Below, one piece after another: positions 52,523 to 61,959 of a stretch of 64,000 nucleotides of DNA; within the stretch, counting starts at the first letter, position 1, and every line of letters begins with the position of its first letter. A program made the translations under genes and the position numbers. Under the pieces are notes generated by a model. The model saw nothing but the letters and a program-made list of their open reading frames with translations. It had not been told where the DNA came from and did no database searches. Source of the DNA: Bufo bufo (lineage: Eukaryota; Chordata; Amphibia; Anura; Bufonidae); contig NC_053391.1 in the NCBI RefSeq assembly GCF_905171765.1, forward strand, positions 107,234,644 to 107,298,643, written 5' to 3'.

Positions 52523-53009
52523 CAGGGGCGTAACGATCGCGGTCGCAGGGGGTGCGACTGCGACCGGGCCCGGCGGGGGGAGGGGGCCCGCTGTACTAAC
52601 ATGTAATGAAGAGCTGTGACGGGGCCCGGCATGAAGTACAGTGACAATGCCAGCCCCGTCAGGGAGCTCCATTACACGTTTAATATTATGAGGCAAGGTG
52701 GGGGAGGTTTGCGCAGAGAGGGGGAGGAGGAAGAGGGGGGACGCGCGCACTCACTCATATACACTCGGCCCGGCAGTTCTTGTCACTGCCGGGCTGTCTC
52801 CAGATCATCAGTGAAGCAGGAGCTCTAGCGCTCCCTCTGCTTGCCGCACATCGCGCTGCTGGCTGTGGGAGGAGCTCTGAAGGCCCGGGAAACTGCCTTC
52901 AGTACAGCCAGCAGCGCGATGTGAGTGTGGCAGTGAAACATCAGGGAAGAGGGTAAGTATGTTTTTTTTTTTTTTTGCAGACTGGGGGCAAAGGGGAAGG
53001 GGGGGCACA

Positions 53010-53670
53010 AAAGTGTGCATCTCTACTGAGGGGGCACCTAATCTGTCATAACTACTGTGAGGGGGGCACATATAAAGGCATTACTATGAGGGGGCACATA
53101 TATCAACTACTGTGAGGGGGGGCACATAATCTGGCATAACCACTGTGAGGGGTACATATGTGGGCATATCTAATGTGAGGGGCACATAATCTAGCATAAC
53201 CACTGTAGGGGGGCACGTATCTGGTCATTACTGTGAGGGGCAAATAATCTGGCATAACTACTGTGAGTGGGCACATATCTAGTCATAACTACTGTGAGGG
53301 GGAACATATCTGGCCATAACTACTGTGAGGGGCACATATCTTGCTATATCCACTGTGAGGGGCACATATCTGGGCATATCCACTGTGAGGGGCACATATC
53401 TGGGCATATCCACTGTGAAGGGGGCACATATCTGGGCATAACTACTGTGAAGGGGGCACATATCTGGCATAAATACCGTGAGGGGGCACATATTTGGCAT
53501 AACTCCTGTTAGGGGGCACATATTTGGCATAACTCCTGTTAGGGGGCACATATCTGGGCATAACTACTGTGACAGGAACAAAGGTGGGCTTAATTACTGT
53601 GAAAGGCCACAAGGTGGGCATTAGTACTGTGAGGGGCCACAATGTGGGCATTAGTACTGTGTGGTAGCAC
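53010..53670. repeat. Minisatellite, ~31-bp unit, about 20 copies
   Basis: Units of the type GTGAGGGGCACATATCTGGG followed by CATAACTACT. Sequence variants are frequent and some units are shortened. The open frames here on both strands encode only the repeated peptide and are not genes. The array lies inside the hAT element. Confidence 0.92.
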
Positions 53671-53924
53671 TTAGGGGAAATGTCCTAAATTACCCTGCTA
53701 TACATTGGCATAGCTCAGTCTACCAGGCCAGCACAGCGCCCCCTGCTGGTGATTTCATAGGGGCAGTCACCATCCCTTCCTTATGTGATTATTCATTTTT
53801 TTCTCTATCACCACAGGGACCTTGTTCTGGATCCAGTGGATATCACGCCGAAGCCAGCGACACCCTGGATGAGGTAGGACCAGATTTTATTAGGACTGGG
53901 TTAGTGTAGCCATGCATTGGGCTT

Positions 53925-54223
53925 AGGGCTCTTTAACACAAGCGGATCCCGTGTGGCTAATCCGCTGTGTGAAAGAGTGCCAAGCCCCGCTCCGGACAGC
54001 AGAGACACGTAGCAGTAACATAATTGATAATGCTCTGTGCCTCTCTATGATCGTTTTGCTACAAACTCACAGTGACAACTTTATCTCACTGTGATTTTGT
54101 AGTAAAAAGGTCACAGAGAGGCACGGAGCATTATCAATCATGTTACTGCTCCGTGTCTCTGCTGTCCGGAATGGAGCTTGGCCCTCATTCACGCAGCGGA
54201 CTAACCACAAGGGAAAGAGCCCT
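53925..54223. mobile_element. Fold-back MITE in the hAT element
   Basis: The left end AGGGCTCTTTAACAC and right end AAAGAGCCCT are inverse, and the arms pair over most of their length: GTCCGGAATGGAGCTTGG on the right against the left-hand complement, and TCTCTGCTGTCCG against CGGACAGCAGAGA. The end sequence resembles that of the MITE at 20905-21656. The unpaired centre near 54080 is short. Confidence 0.85.
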
Positions 54224-54317
54224 TCGTAAGAAAATCTGCCGCTTCTTTGTAAAAAGGGGGGGGGGGCCCCGATCCAAAGTTTGCACTGGGGCCCATAACA
54301 CTCTAGTTACGCCACTG

Positions 54318-54965
54318 CTCACTACTGACACCTAAGGTAACAACAGGGAAAGGACAAACAACACAAACACCACAGACAATCCCCAAAGAGTGACAACAAC
54401 AGGAGAGAACCGGAGATCCAACAGCTCCAGTTCCAATACCTCCACAGCAACTCCAACTCCACCAGAGGTCAGAATAGAAGATCTGGAAAGAAGGTCTATA
54501 TCTGGCAACAAGGGAAGCAGAAAGGGATAATATATAGTAGCTGGGAGTGGCTGACAGAGAACAGCTAAAAGGAAAAGCTACAGATTCCTAAATGGGACAA
54601 AAAGGATCATAAACCTAAGCAGGAAAACCTGGGGAAGAATCCATTCCCACTGAGTGAGTAGTCACCCGATGCGACCTTCTGACCCCAGGCACAACAGGGT
54701 CAGCGATAGTGTCACGAGGGTGTCACGACCTATGTTAAAGCTTTCATATACCATTAAAGCCTCTGTGTCTACTGGGGCCTGTGATTGGCCACAGCAGTCA
54801 CAGAACCCAGCCACTTTCTGGTCCTGCGGGTACTAGAAATGGCTGAGAACAGAGCAGTGGTGGGACCGCAGACAGGTGAGTATTCCTTTTTTCATGTTTA
54901 AGGGCTTCATAGACACAGGTCTGGACCAAAGTGGTTGTCAGAGCTCCGAGGCCGGTAAACCCCTT
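54318..54965. other. LTR-like non-coding region, right of the hAT insertion
   Basis: Continues the sequence before 52522. Contains GTGTCACGAGGGTGTCACGACC near 54720. The last part (54930-54965) ends near TTTAATTTAAATATATAC. No gene. Confidence 0.35.
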
Positions 54966-54973
54966 TAATTTAA

Positions 54974-55020
<47 letters not shown>

Positions 55021-55030
55021 CACACACACA
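54966..55030. repeat. (TA)n and (CA)n microsatellite
   Basis: A run of ATATAT (about 54978-55013) followed by CACACA next to the left end of the first Tc1-like copy. Such TA-rich DNA is a natural target for Tc1/mariner elements. Confidence 0.9.
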
Positions 55031-56080
55031 CACTCACCTAAAGAATTATTAGGAACACCATACTAATACGGTGTTGGACCCCCTTTTGCCTTCAGAACTG
55101 CCTTAATTCTACGTGGCATTGATTCCACAAGGTGCTGATTGCATTCTTTAGAAATGTTGGCCCATATTGATAGGATAGCATCTTGCAGTTGATGGAGATT
55201 TGAGGGATGCACATCCAGGGCACGAAGCTCCCGTTCCACCACATCCCAAAAATGCTCTATTGGGTTGAGATCTGGTGATTGTGGGGGCCATTTTAGTACA
55301 GTGAACTCATTGTCATATTCAAGAAACCAATTTGAAATGATTCGAGCTTTGTGACATGGTGCATTATACTGCTGGAAGTAGCCATCAGAGGATGGATACA
55401 TGTTCTCATTCTGTTTACGCCAAATTCGGACTCTACCATTTGAATGTCTCAACAGAAATCGAGACTCATCAGACCAGGCAACATTTTTCCAGTCTTCAAC
55501 AGTCCAATTTTGGTGAGCTCATGCAAATTGTAGCCTCTTTTTCCTATTTGTAGTGGAGATGAGTGGTACCCGGTGGGGTCTTCTGCTGTTGTAGCCCATC
55601 CGTCTCAAGGTTGTGAGTGTTGTGGCTTCACAAATGCTTTACTGCATACCTCGGTTGTAACGAGTGGTTATTTCAGTCAACGTTGCTCTTCTATCAGCTT
55701 GAATCAGTCGGCCCATTCTCCTCTGACCTCTAGCATCCACAAGGCATTTTTGCCCACAGGACTGCCGCATACTGGATGTTTTTCCCTTTTCACACCATTC
55801 TTTGTAAACCCTAGAAATGGTTGTGCGTGAAAATCCCAATAACTGAGCAGATTGTGAAATACTCAGACCGGCCCGTCTGGCACCAACAACCATGCCACGC
55901 TCAAAATTGCTTAAATCACCTTTCTTTCCCATTCTGACATTCGGTTTGGAGTTCAGGAGATTGTCTTGACCAGAAGCACCCCCCTAAATGCATTGAAGCA
56001 ACTGCCATGTGATTGGTTGACTAGATAATTGCATTATCGAGAAATAGAACAGGTGTTCCTAATAATTCTTTAGGTGAGTG
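55031..56080 (-). mobile_element. Tc1-like element (DD36E-type), copy 1, defective
   Basis: Ends CACTCACCTAAAGAATTATT and its inverse (AATAATTCTTTAGGTGAGTG). It has the same structure as copy 2 but lacks ~170 bases in the middle of the transposase. The length is 1050 bp against 1221 bp. Both copies lie in the same orientation, 78 bases apart, separated by a microsatellite. Confidence 0.93.
55063..55932 (-). pseudogene. Tc1-like transposase of copy 1, deleted and mutated
   Basis: The start MGKKGDLSNFERGMVVGARR and the end KAVLKAKGGPTPY agree with copy 2. Three kinds of damage are visible: frameshift/stop damage between 55452 and 55639, an in-frame loss of ~57 codons between two MYPS-coding sites (including MVWG), and a change of the second catalytic aspartate to tyrosine (FQQYNA instead of FQQDNA). 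The first aspartate region WSDESRF and the glutamate PIEHFW remain. The product could not catalyse transposition. Confidence 0.9.
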
Positions 56081-56111
56081 TATATATATATATATACATA
56101 TATACATATAT

Positions 56112-56150
<39 letters not shown>

Positions 56151-56158
56151 CATACACT
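56081..56158. repeat. (TA)n/(CA)n microsatellite between the two Tc1-like copies
   Basis: TATATA, then CACACA, then TATACATAC. Probably remains of the original target microsatellite. Confidence 0.9.
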
Positions 56159-57376
56159 CACTCACCTAAAGAATTATTAGGAACACCATACTAATACGGT
56201 GTTGGACCCCCTTTTGCCTTCAGAACTGCTTTAATTCTACGTGGCATTGATTCAACAAGGTGCTGATAGCATTTTTTAGAAATGTTGGCCCATATTGATA
56301 GGATAGCATCTTGCAGTTGATGGAGATTTGAGGGATGCACATCCAGGGCACGAAGCTCCCGTTCCACCACATCCCAAAGATGCTCTATTGGGTTAAGATC
56401 TGGTGACTGTGGGGGCCATTTTAGTACAGTGAACTCATTGTCATGTTCAAGAAACCAATTTGAAATGATTCGAGCTTTGTGACATAGTGCATTATCCTGC
56501 TGGAAGTAGTCATCAGAGGATGGGTACATGGTGGTCATGAAGGGATGGACATGGTCAGAAACAATGCTCAGGTTGCCCGTGGCATTTAAACTATGCCCAA
56601 TTGGCACTAAGGGGCCTAAAGTGTGCCCAGAAAACATCCCCCACACCATTACACCACCACCACCAGCCTGCACAGTGGTAACAAGGCATGATGGATACAT
56701 GTTCTCATTCTGTTTACGCCAAATTCGGACTCTACCATTTGAATGTCTCAACAGAAATCGAGACTCATCAGACCAGGCAACATTTTTCCAGTCTTCAACA
56801 GTCCAATTTTGGGGAGCTCGTGAAAATTGTAGCCTCTTTTTCCTATTTGTAGTGGAGATGAGTGGTACCCGGTGGGGTCTTCTGCTGTTGTAGCCCATCC
56901 GCCTCAAGGTTGTGCGTGTTGTGGCTTCACAAATGCTTTGCTGCATACCTCGGTTGTAACGAGTGGTTATTTCAGTCAACGTTGCTCTTCTATGAGCTTG
57001 AATCAGTCGGCCCATTCTCCTCTGACCTCTAGCATCCACAAGGCATTTTTGCCCACAGGACTGCCGCATACTGGATGTTTTTTCCTTTTCACACCATTCT
57101 TTGTAAACCCTAGAAATGGTTGTACGTGAAAATCCCAGTAACTGAGCAGATTGTGAAATACTCAGACCGGCCCGTCTGGCACCAACAACCATGACACGCT
57201 CAAAATTGCTTAAATCACCTTTCTTTCCCATTCTGTCATTCAGTTTGGAGTTCAGGAGATTGTCTTGACCAGGACCACATCCCTAAATGCATTGAAGCAA
57301 CTGCCATGTGATTGGTTGACTAGATAATTGCATTAATGAGAAATAGAACAGGTGTTCCTAATAATTCTTTAGGTGA

Positions 57377-57379
<3 letters not shown>
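56159..57379 (-). mobile_element. Tc1-like element (DD36E-type), copy 2, complete
   Basis: 1221 bp with ends CACTCACCTAAAGAATTATT and inverse, flanked by TA-rich microsatellites. It contains one transposase gene reading leftward, 148 bases inside the right end and ~32 bases inside the left. Intact ends and an intact gene make it a candidate for an active element. Confidence 0.93.
56191..57231 (-). CDS. Tc1-like transposase, 346 residues, intact
   Basis: The N-terminus (residues ~1-120) has two helix-turn-helix parts: GLSISQSAQLLGFSRTTISR is the first, and a second lies around TLTEITTRYNRG. The catalytic domain has WSDESRF (first Asp, ~residue 155), MVWGMF, FQQDNA (second Asp, ~250) and LNPIEHLW (Glu, ~287). 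There are 36 residues between the second Asp and the Glu. By the counting that gives Tc1 its DD34E name this is DD36E, as in the Incomer family of Tc1/mariner elements. Length 340-350 residues is normal. ATG at 57231 is preceded by no better start. The enzyme would cut at the terminal repeats and insert at TA in the nucleus. Confidence 0.93.
   Translation of the reverse strand: MGKKGDLSNFERVMVVGARRAGLSISQSAQLLGFSRTTISRVYKEWCEKEKTSSMRQSCGQKCLVDARGQRRMGRLIQAHRRATLTEITTRYNRGMQQSICEATTRTTLRRMGYNSRRPHRVPLISTTNRKKRLQFSRAPQNWTVEDWKNVAWSDESRFLLRHSNGRVRIWRKQNENMYPSCLVTTVQAGGGGVMVWGMFSGHTLGPLVPIGHSLNATGNLSIVSDHVHPFMTTMYPSSDDYFQQDNALCHKARIISNWFLEHDNEFTVLKWPPQSPDLNPIEHLWDVVERELRALDVHPSNLHQLQDAILSIWANISKKCYQHLVESMPRRIKAVLKAKGGPTPY

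Positions 57380-57427
<48 letters not shown>
57380..57427. repeat. (TA)n microsatellite
   Basis: Pure TA run of ~20 units on the right of copy 2. Confidence 0.95.
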
Positions 57428-57429
<2 letters not shown>

Positions 57430-57590
57430 AAAACCGCTTGCAGCATCAAAAATTCACACACCAAAAGTAACTATAGGACCCATGTCAAAAGAGTGAACTT
57501 TTGGCATACATTGGATCACTATGCTGCGCTGTCCTAGACAGAGGGACATAAAAAAAAGTATAATGCATGGTATACGTTGTTTTACACTAG
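57428..57590. other. Short unassigned spacer
   Basis: No gene or repeat recognised between the microsatellite and the hAT-like leader. Confidence 0.3.
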
Positions 57591-57839
57591 CAGTCAAGGC
57601 AGACACATGCCACTGTAAAGTTCGGGTTCGTACCGAACTTTATGATTTTTTGACCCCGGACTCGAACCCAAACATTTCAGTAAAAGTTTGGGTTTGAGTT
57701 CAGTGTTTGGCGATTTAATGGCGCGTGCTGAAAAGCTGCAGGGCAGCCAATCAACAAGCGTTTAACTTGTGTGCCCTTAGAAGCCATCACAGCCATGCCT
57801 ACTAATGGCATGGCTGTGATTGGCCAGTGCAGCATGTGA

Positions 57840-57860
57840 CCCAGACTCTATATAAGCATG
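57840..57860 (+). promoter_or_regulatory. Likely core promoter of the hAT-like element
   Basis: CTCTATATAAGC gives a good TATA box at about 57846-57853, within a GC-containing region and upstream of the leader. The start of transcription would be ~30 bases further on. Motif-based only. Confidence 0.5.
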
Positions 57861-58257
57861 AAGTCACTTAGCGCCGCACGTCACATCAGCTCTTACTAGT
57901 GTAAGGAGAGGATGCTGCAGCTGTGAGGGAGAGATTAGGAAACAATTCTGGTGTTCTTGGTGTTAAATCTGCAAACTACAGGGATTCTTTTTGTGGGTGC
58001 TATGCTACATTTTTGTACCCCTGAGCCCAGTGCCACAGAGAAATAAGCTTTAATCAATTTGTTAGGTAGGCGTTGGCGACCATTTTTGCAAGTGCAGTGC
58101 ACTTGCAACTGCATGTTTGCCAGGGACATTACTTTAATTCTGTTCTGGTAGCTCAGTGGGCAACATCTAGGCATTTTTTTAAGGACACCTGCACTGCATA
58201 TGTGCCAGGGGTAGGGAAAATAATATAGGTAATCCGTCTGTGACTTCAGGGCTTCAG

Positions 58258-58274
58258 GGGGGGGGGGGGGGGGG
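58258..58274. repeat. Poly-G run
   Basis: A run of about 17 G in the leader; probably a mutable site and perhaps G-quadruplex forming. Confidence 0.8.
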
Positions 58275-58306
58275 ACAGACATATTCACATTTTTTTCTGT
58301 GAAGTA

Positions 58307-59427
58307 TGTAGTGTCCCACTAGGTAGGCGTGGGCACTACACAAGGGTCAATTGGTTCACGTGTTACTTCTGCTCACAAGGGACAGTAATATTATATTTAA
58401 CTATGTACTTTAATGTATTTTCTATGTGCTTTTACATGCAATGTTTCCCCTGTGTCATGCATAGCAGGCCTATGAGGGTGTAGTTAGGCATCCTAGACAC
58501 TAGAGGGAGATAGAGAGCCCCTAGTATAAATGTCAAGGCCCAGACAGGGAGGGGTTAGGTCATAGTCAGGAGTCTGTGGAGACAGAAGTGAGAAGGCACC
58601 AGCCAGGGATATGCTGAGGGCCTCCTCCTGACATGCAGCTGGATAGTCCCGGCTGCTAGCTACTACCAGGAGGCTAGTGAAGAACTCTAGCCTGCCTGTA
58701 GATAAAGTGAGCCTCAGTTAGCTCAGAAGATTACCCCAGTAGAAGAGATGTGCCTCCTGGGAGCAACCTGCAGCATCCCTCACAGTAAGGACAATACAAC
58801 AAGTGCAGATAAGTAACTTGATGAGCAGAGGGACTTTAACATAAAGCAAGAGCCAATACTGGAGGAAGGATTTATATTACCAAGGATTAAAGCCACCATT
58901 TAGGCATCCGGGCCTTGGGATCCAGCCAGCTAGAATAGCTGAAGGGGATAGTGCAGCATAGGTCTGCTAAGCATTAACTTTATACGCTCCAAGTATCTTG
59001 CAAGATTATACCTGCCATATTATGAAGTAAACCTGCTTGTGGAGTATTGTTACAAGGGACTGCATAATCATTATCCCCTGTATGTACAAAGTTGGACGGT
59101 TTCCAAGTAAAGCAACGTTTGGTTTACCATACCACTTGTGTACCTCTATTACTACTACTATAAACCGGTGTGCCACCGTTACAGGCACTGGCGTCACGAT
59201 CCTTAAAGGGACCTTGCCTCAGGCACTCAAAACACCTGCAACATCCAGGGCACCTCACCCAACATCAGGCCAGGTCTCTCCATACAGAGTGTGCCCCAAA
59301 GGAACTTGTGTCTACCTCTCCTTCACTGCCGCATGCCTGCCCAGGGTCCTCCAAAAAGTGAGTAACCCTCGATTGCCCATAACCGTGACCTCACTGTCGC
59401 AATACCCTGCAGGTCTGGCATGCTGCA
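58307..59427. mobile_element. Solo LTR (1121 bp) in the hAT-like leader
   Basis: Starts TGTAGTGTCCCACTAGG, ends GGCATGCTGCA, flanked by AGTA on both sides (58303-58306 and 59428-59431). Joined, the leader reads GTGAAGTACCCCTG, similar to its own repeat CCAAGTACCCCTGCGG near 59520, which supports the borders. A hairpin (GTAGTGTCCCAC / GGGCACTACA) stands at the left end, and a TATA-like box AGTATAAATG near 58517. The 173-codon frame at 59037-59558 crosses the LTR end and is not real. Confidence 0.75.
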
Positions 59428-59431
59428 AGTA

Positions 59432-59982
59432 CCCCTGTGCTGAATATCGGACAGGGAAAATCTATTCATTAAAGCCATCTGTTAGATTCCAGGGGGACAA
59501 ATTCCCTTTTTTTGGCGGCCAAGTACCCCTGCGGCCTGCAGTGCATACCTGCCAGTGAAAATAATTCAATTACATTAGTCTGTCACATATTTGTGTGACC
59601 TAAAGCGATTTTTTTCTCTTTCTGACACCGGCACTGCATATCTGTCAAATAAAACCAGTAAATACTGCTGTTACATTGTCGGTTGACAAATTCCCATTTT
59701 TTGTGCTAGAAAGTAAATTTTTTGGCCTGCGCTGCATTTCTGGCAGTCCAAAAAAAACGTTAAATACTGCTGTTACATTGTTGGTTGACAAATTCACATT
59801 TTTTGTGACCGTGAAGTAATTGTATTAAATTTGCCTGTCACACTCTTGTGTGACATCAAGAAATGTTTTCTCTTTATGACTCCGGCACAGCCTTACTGTC
59901 AATGAACTTAATTGTTGACTATTGGCGGTTACATTGTCGCCTGACATAAACCATCTGTTAGTTTGGTGAGTAAACGCAAAGA
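59432..59982 (+). repeat. Leader repeats of the hAT-like element
   Basis: Two to three imperfect copies of a ~110-base block: TACTGCTGTTACATTGT(C/T)GGTTGACAAATTC is present near 59660 and 59765, and a GTGTGACAT/C block near 59595 and 59850. Each carries variants of 'GCACTGCAT..CTGTCA'. The function is unknown; the leader could hold transposase binding sites. Confidence 0.6.
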
Positions 59983-60875
59983 ATGAGGAGAGCATCAAAT
60001 AAGGGACGTGGCCCCGGTCGTGGTGTTGCTGGTGGAGCTCCTGTTGCAGGGAGAGGACGTGGTCGGTCTGTGCCAGCTACACGCACAAGTGAAACACCTT
60101 CCTCAGGTGCGAGTAGGCGACAGAACCTTCAGCGTTATTTGGTAGGCCCGAATGCCGCTCTACGAATGGTGAGGCCAGAACAAGTACAGGCGATAGTAGA
60201 TTGGGTGGCTGACAGTGCCTCAAGTTCCTTCACATTGTCTCCCACCCAGTCCCCTGCTGAAAGATCAGAGTTGGCACCTGCAGCCCATGGCCATCAGTCT
60301 TTCACCTCACCCCCTTGCAAATCAGCCAAGCAGTCTGAGCCCCAAGTCATGCAGCAGTCTCTTCTGCTTGTTGATGACTCTGCTAGCACGGTTTCCCATG
60401 GCCATCCACATAGCCCTGCCCCAGAAGTGGAAGAGATTGAGTGCACCGATGCCCAACCACTTATGTTTCAGGATGAGTACATGGGAGGACCACCGCAGCA
60501 CGTCTTGGATGATGACGAAACACAGGTGCCAACTACTGTGGCTTTTTGCAGTGTGCAGACCGACAAGGAGGGCAGTGGTGAAGACTGCGTGGAAGATGAT
60601 GTGGATGACGATGAGATCCTCGACCCCACATGGAATCAAGGTCATGCGAGTGACCTGTGTAGTTCGGAGGAAGAGGCGGTGGTCGCACAGAGCCACCAGC
60701 ACAGCAAAAGATGGAGCAGGGTGCAAAAGTGGAGTGGCCGTCCCCTAGACAGTACGCCTGCTACTGCCCACCGCACCAAGGGACCGAGCACACCAAAGCC
60801 AGCTCCAAGGAGTTCCCTGGCGTGGCAGTTCTTCAGACAATGTGCTGACGACAAGACACGAGTGTCACCATTTGT
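59983..60875 (+). pseudogene. hAT-like transposase N-terminus, cut off by a PLE
   Basis: The frame begins ATG with MRRASNKGRGPGRGVAGG, a Gly/Arg-rich start, then RYLVGPNAALRMVRPEQVQA, Ser/Pro-rich and acidic stretches (EDDVDDDEILDPTWN near residue 205). Near residues 285-298 it has SLAWQFFRQCADDKTRV, which fits the first strand of a BED zinc finger (S-x-V/A-W-x-x-F...D). The cysteine pair should follow but PLE antisense sequence begins at ~60876, and the frame stops at 60960. So the catalytic part is absent. It could also be a domesticated or other nuclear protein; the BED call is an inference. Confidence 0.5.
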
Positions 60876-61417
60876 CTGGATTTGGGACCAATATCTGCTC
60901 TCACTAACTGGTCACGTAGATTCCGCGATCTACAATATGAAAAAAGAGGAGGGGATCTAAATTCAGGCACTCTGTTAAGTCAACCCCCCAGGATGCCCCA
61001 ATGTCATTTGATGATACGATTTATATCCTCACTTTGTTCAGTATACTTGGAGATAAAGGGAATCCTGGTCTGAGACCTATTGGTTTCCCTCCTCTTCAAG
61101 GTACTGCTCCTCAATATGGGAATCAAGTAATCGGGGGGGTATACCCTTTTCAAGAATTTTTTGGCCATAGTATTCAGGGAACTCTCCAGGGTTTCTGGTT
61201 CAGAGACAATCCTTTTAACTCTGAGAAATTGGGAAAAAGGCAAATGTTGTACCATATTGATTGGATGTCCACTATCAAAACACAAGAGGGTGTTCTTGTC
61301 TATGGGTTTAGTAAACAACTGTGTGTGTAGCTTCCCCTCATAATATCTAACTGTGGTATCTAGAAACTGAATCTCAGTTTCTGAGTGTACCAGAGTAAAT
61401 TGTAAGTCTTTGTTCAC
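60876..61417 (-). pseudogene. Inverted duplicate of the PLE 3 thumb region (open)
   Basis: On the minus strand a continuous 137-codon frame runs 61417-61004: VNKDLQFTLVHSETEIQFLD, PIDKNTLLCFDSGHPINMVQ, to ISKYTEQSEDINRIIK. The same protein segment in the forward copy at 62418-62820 is broken twice by frameshifts. Beyond 61004 the similarity goes on, out of frame, to 60876. Identity is about 95% by eye. Confidence 0.9.
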
Positions 61418-61950
61418 GTTCCCTGGGACGTCTCAACCTGTCCTTGAAAAGCAATTTTACCCCATGTGTTAACGAACCTGCTATTGATGCATATATTATG
61501 GCTGTGAGGTCTGAAATAGCTGCCTACAAATCTAGGTGTGGTAATAGTGCATTCAAACATCCGAACCTATCCAGGTTGGAGGTTGAGGCGCTAGACCAAT
61601 TGAGGAATGATCCCCTTTTGACAGTGAAACCCGCTGACAAAGGGGGTGCAGTAGTCATTATAGACACCACTAAATATGTAGCAGAGGTTAAACGTCAACT
61701 TGATGATACGGAGGTGTACTCTGTTCTTCAGGTTGATCCCAAGTTTGATATCGCCAGGCTGATTAAGCGGTGTCTGACGGACGCAGTTATAGCGGGCATT
61801 ATTGATGATGATTTGTGTGAATTTCTCACAGTTGACCATCCAGTCACACCTGTTATTTATGTACTTCCCAAAGTGCACAAGTCTTTGATTGACCCTCCTG
61901 GTCGCCTGATTGTGTCTAGTTCAGACTCTGTCTCTGCAATTTTGCAATAG
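61418..61950 (+). pseudogene. PLE 3 N-terminal region and first RT motifs
   Basis: The frame reads LKSNFTPCVNEPAIDAYIMA and then LTVKPADKGGAVVIIDTTKY, a conserved Penelope motif, and PVIYVLPKVHKSLIDPPGRL, equal to the first polymerase block. It stops at 61950 (CAATAG), and the polymerase continues in another frame from ~61960. Confidence 0.88.
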
Positions 61951-61959
61951 GGGCTGAGT

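Larger units (their letters stand above)
52523..54317. mobile_element. hAT-like element, 1795 bp, perfect 8-bp duplication
   Basis: Begins CAGGGGCGTAACGATCGCGG and ends CTCTAGTTACGCCACTG; the ends are imperfect inverses and the flanks CTCACTAC are identical (52515-52522 and 54318-54325). The interior includes GC-rich blocks with GGGCCCGG, a minisatellite (53010-53670) and a nested fold-back MITE (53925-54223). It has no transposase, so it needs one in trans. Confidence 0.9.
57591..60875 (+). mobile_element. hAT-like transposon, 5' part (leader and N-terminus)
   Basis: A probable element start CAGTCAAGGCAGACACATGC is followed by a GTTCGGGTTCGTACCGAAC palindrome, a TATA-type promoter (CTCTATATAAGC, ~57846), a long leader with repeated blocks and an open frame from 59983. 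A solo LTR interrupts the leader. The frame ends in PLE sequence at 60876, and I cannot see the remaining part of the gene or its right end. The hAT call rests on a single BED-finger-like segment, so it is moderate. Confidence 0.5.

Noticed and set aside
53267..53651. 81-90 codon frames on both strands with regular His/Gly or Pro/Val peptides
   Set aside because: Produced by the ~31-bp minisatellite.
53010..53670. CRISPR-like regular spacing
   Set aside because: Units are directly adjacent and all similar; there are no unique spacers and no cas-like genes, and the setting is a vertebrate genome.
55356..57129. Plus-strand frames opposite the Tc1-like transposases
   Set aside because: Antisense of a coding region with clear DDE motifs; the similarity between the two copies explains why they recur.
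59037..59558. 173-codon frame
   Set aside because: It crosses the right border of the solo LTR into the hAT leader, so it cannot be an ancestral gene.
60322..60748. Frames of 134 and 177 codons overlapping the hAT-like N-terminus
   Set aside because: They lie in other phases over the main frame and show no domain; the main frame has the promoter-leader context and the BED-like segment.
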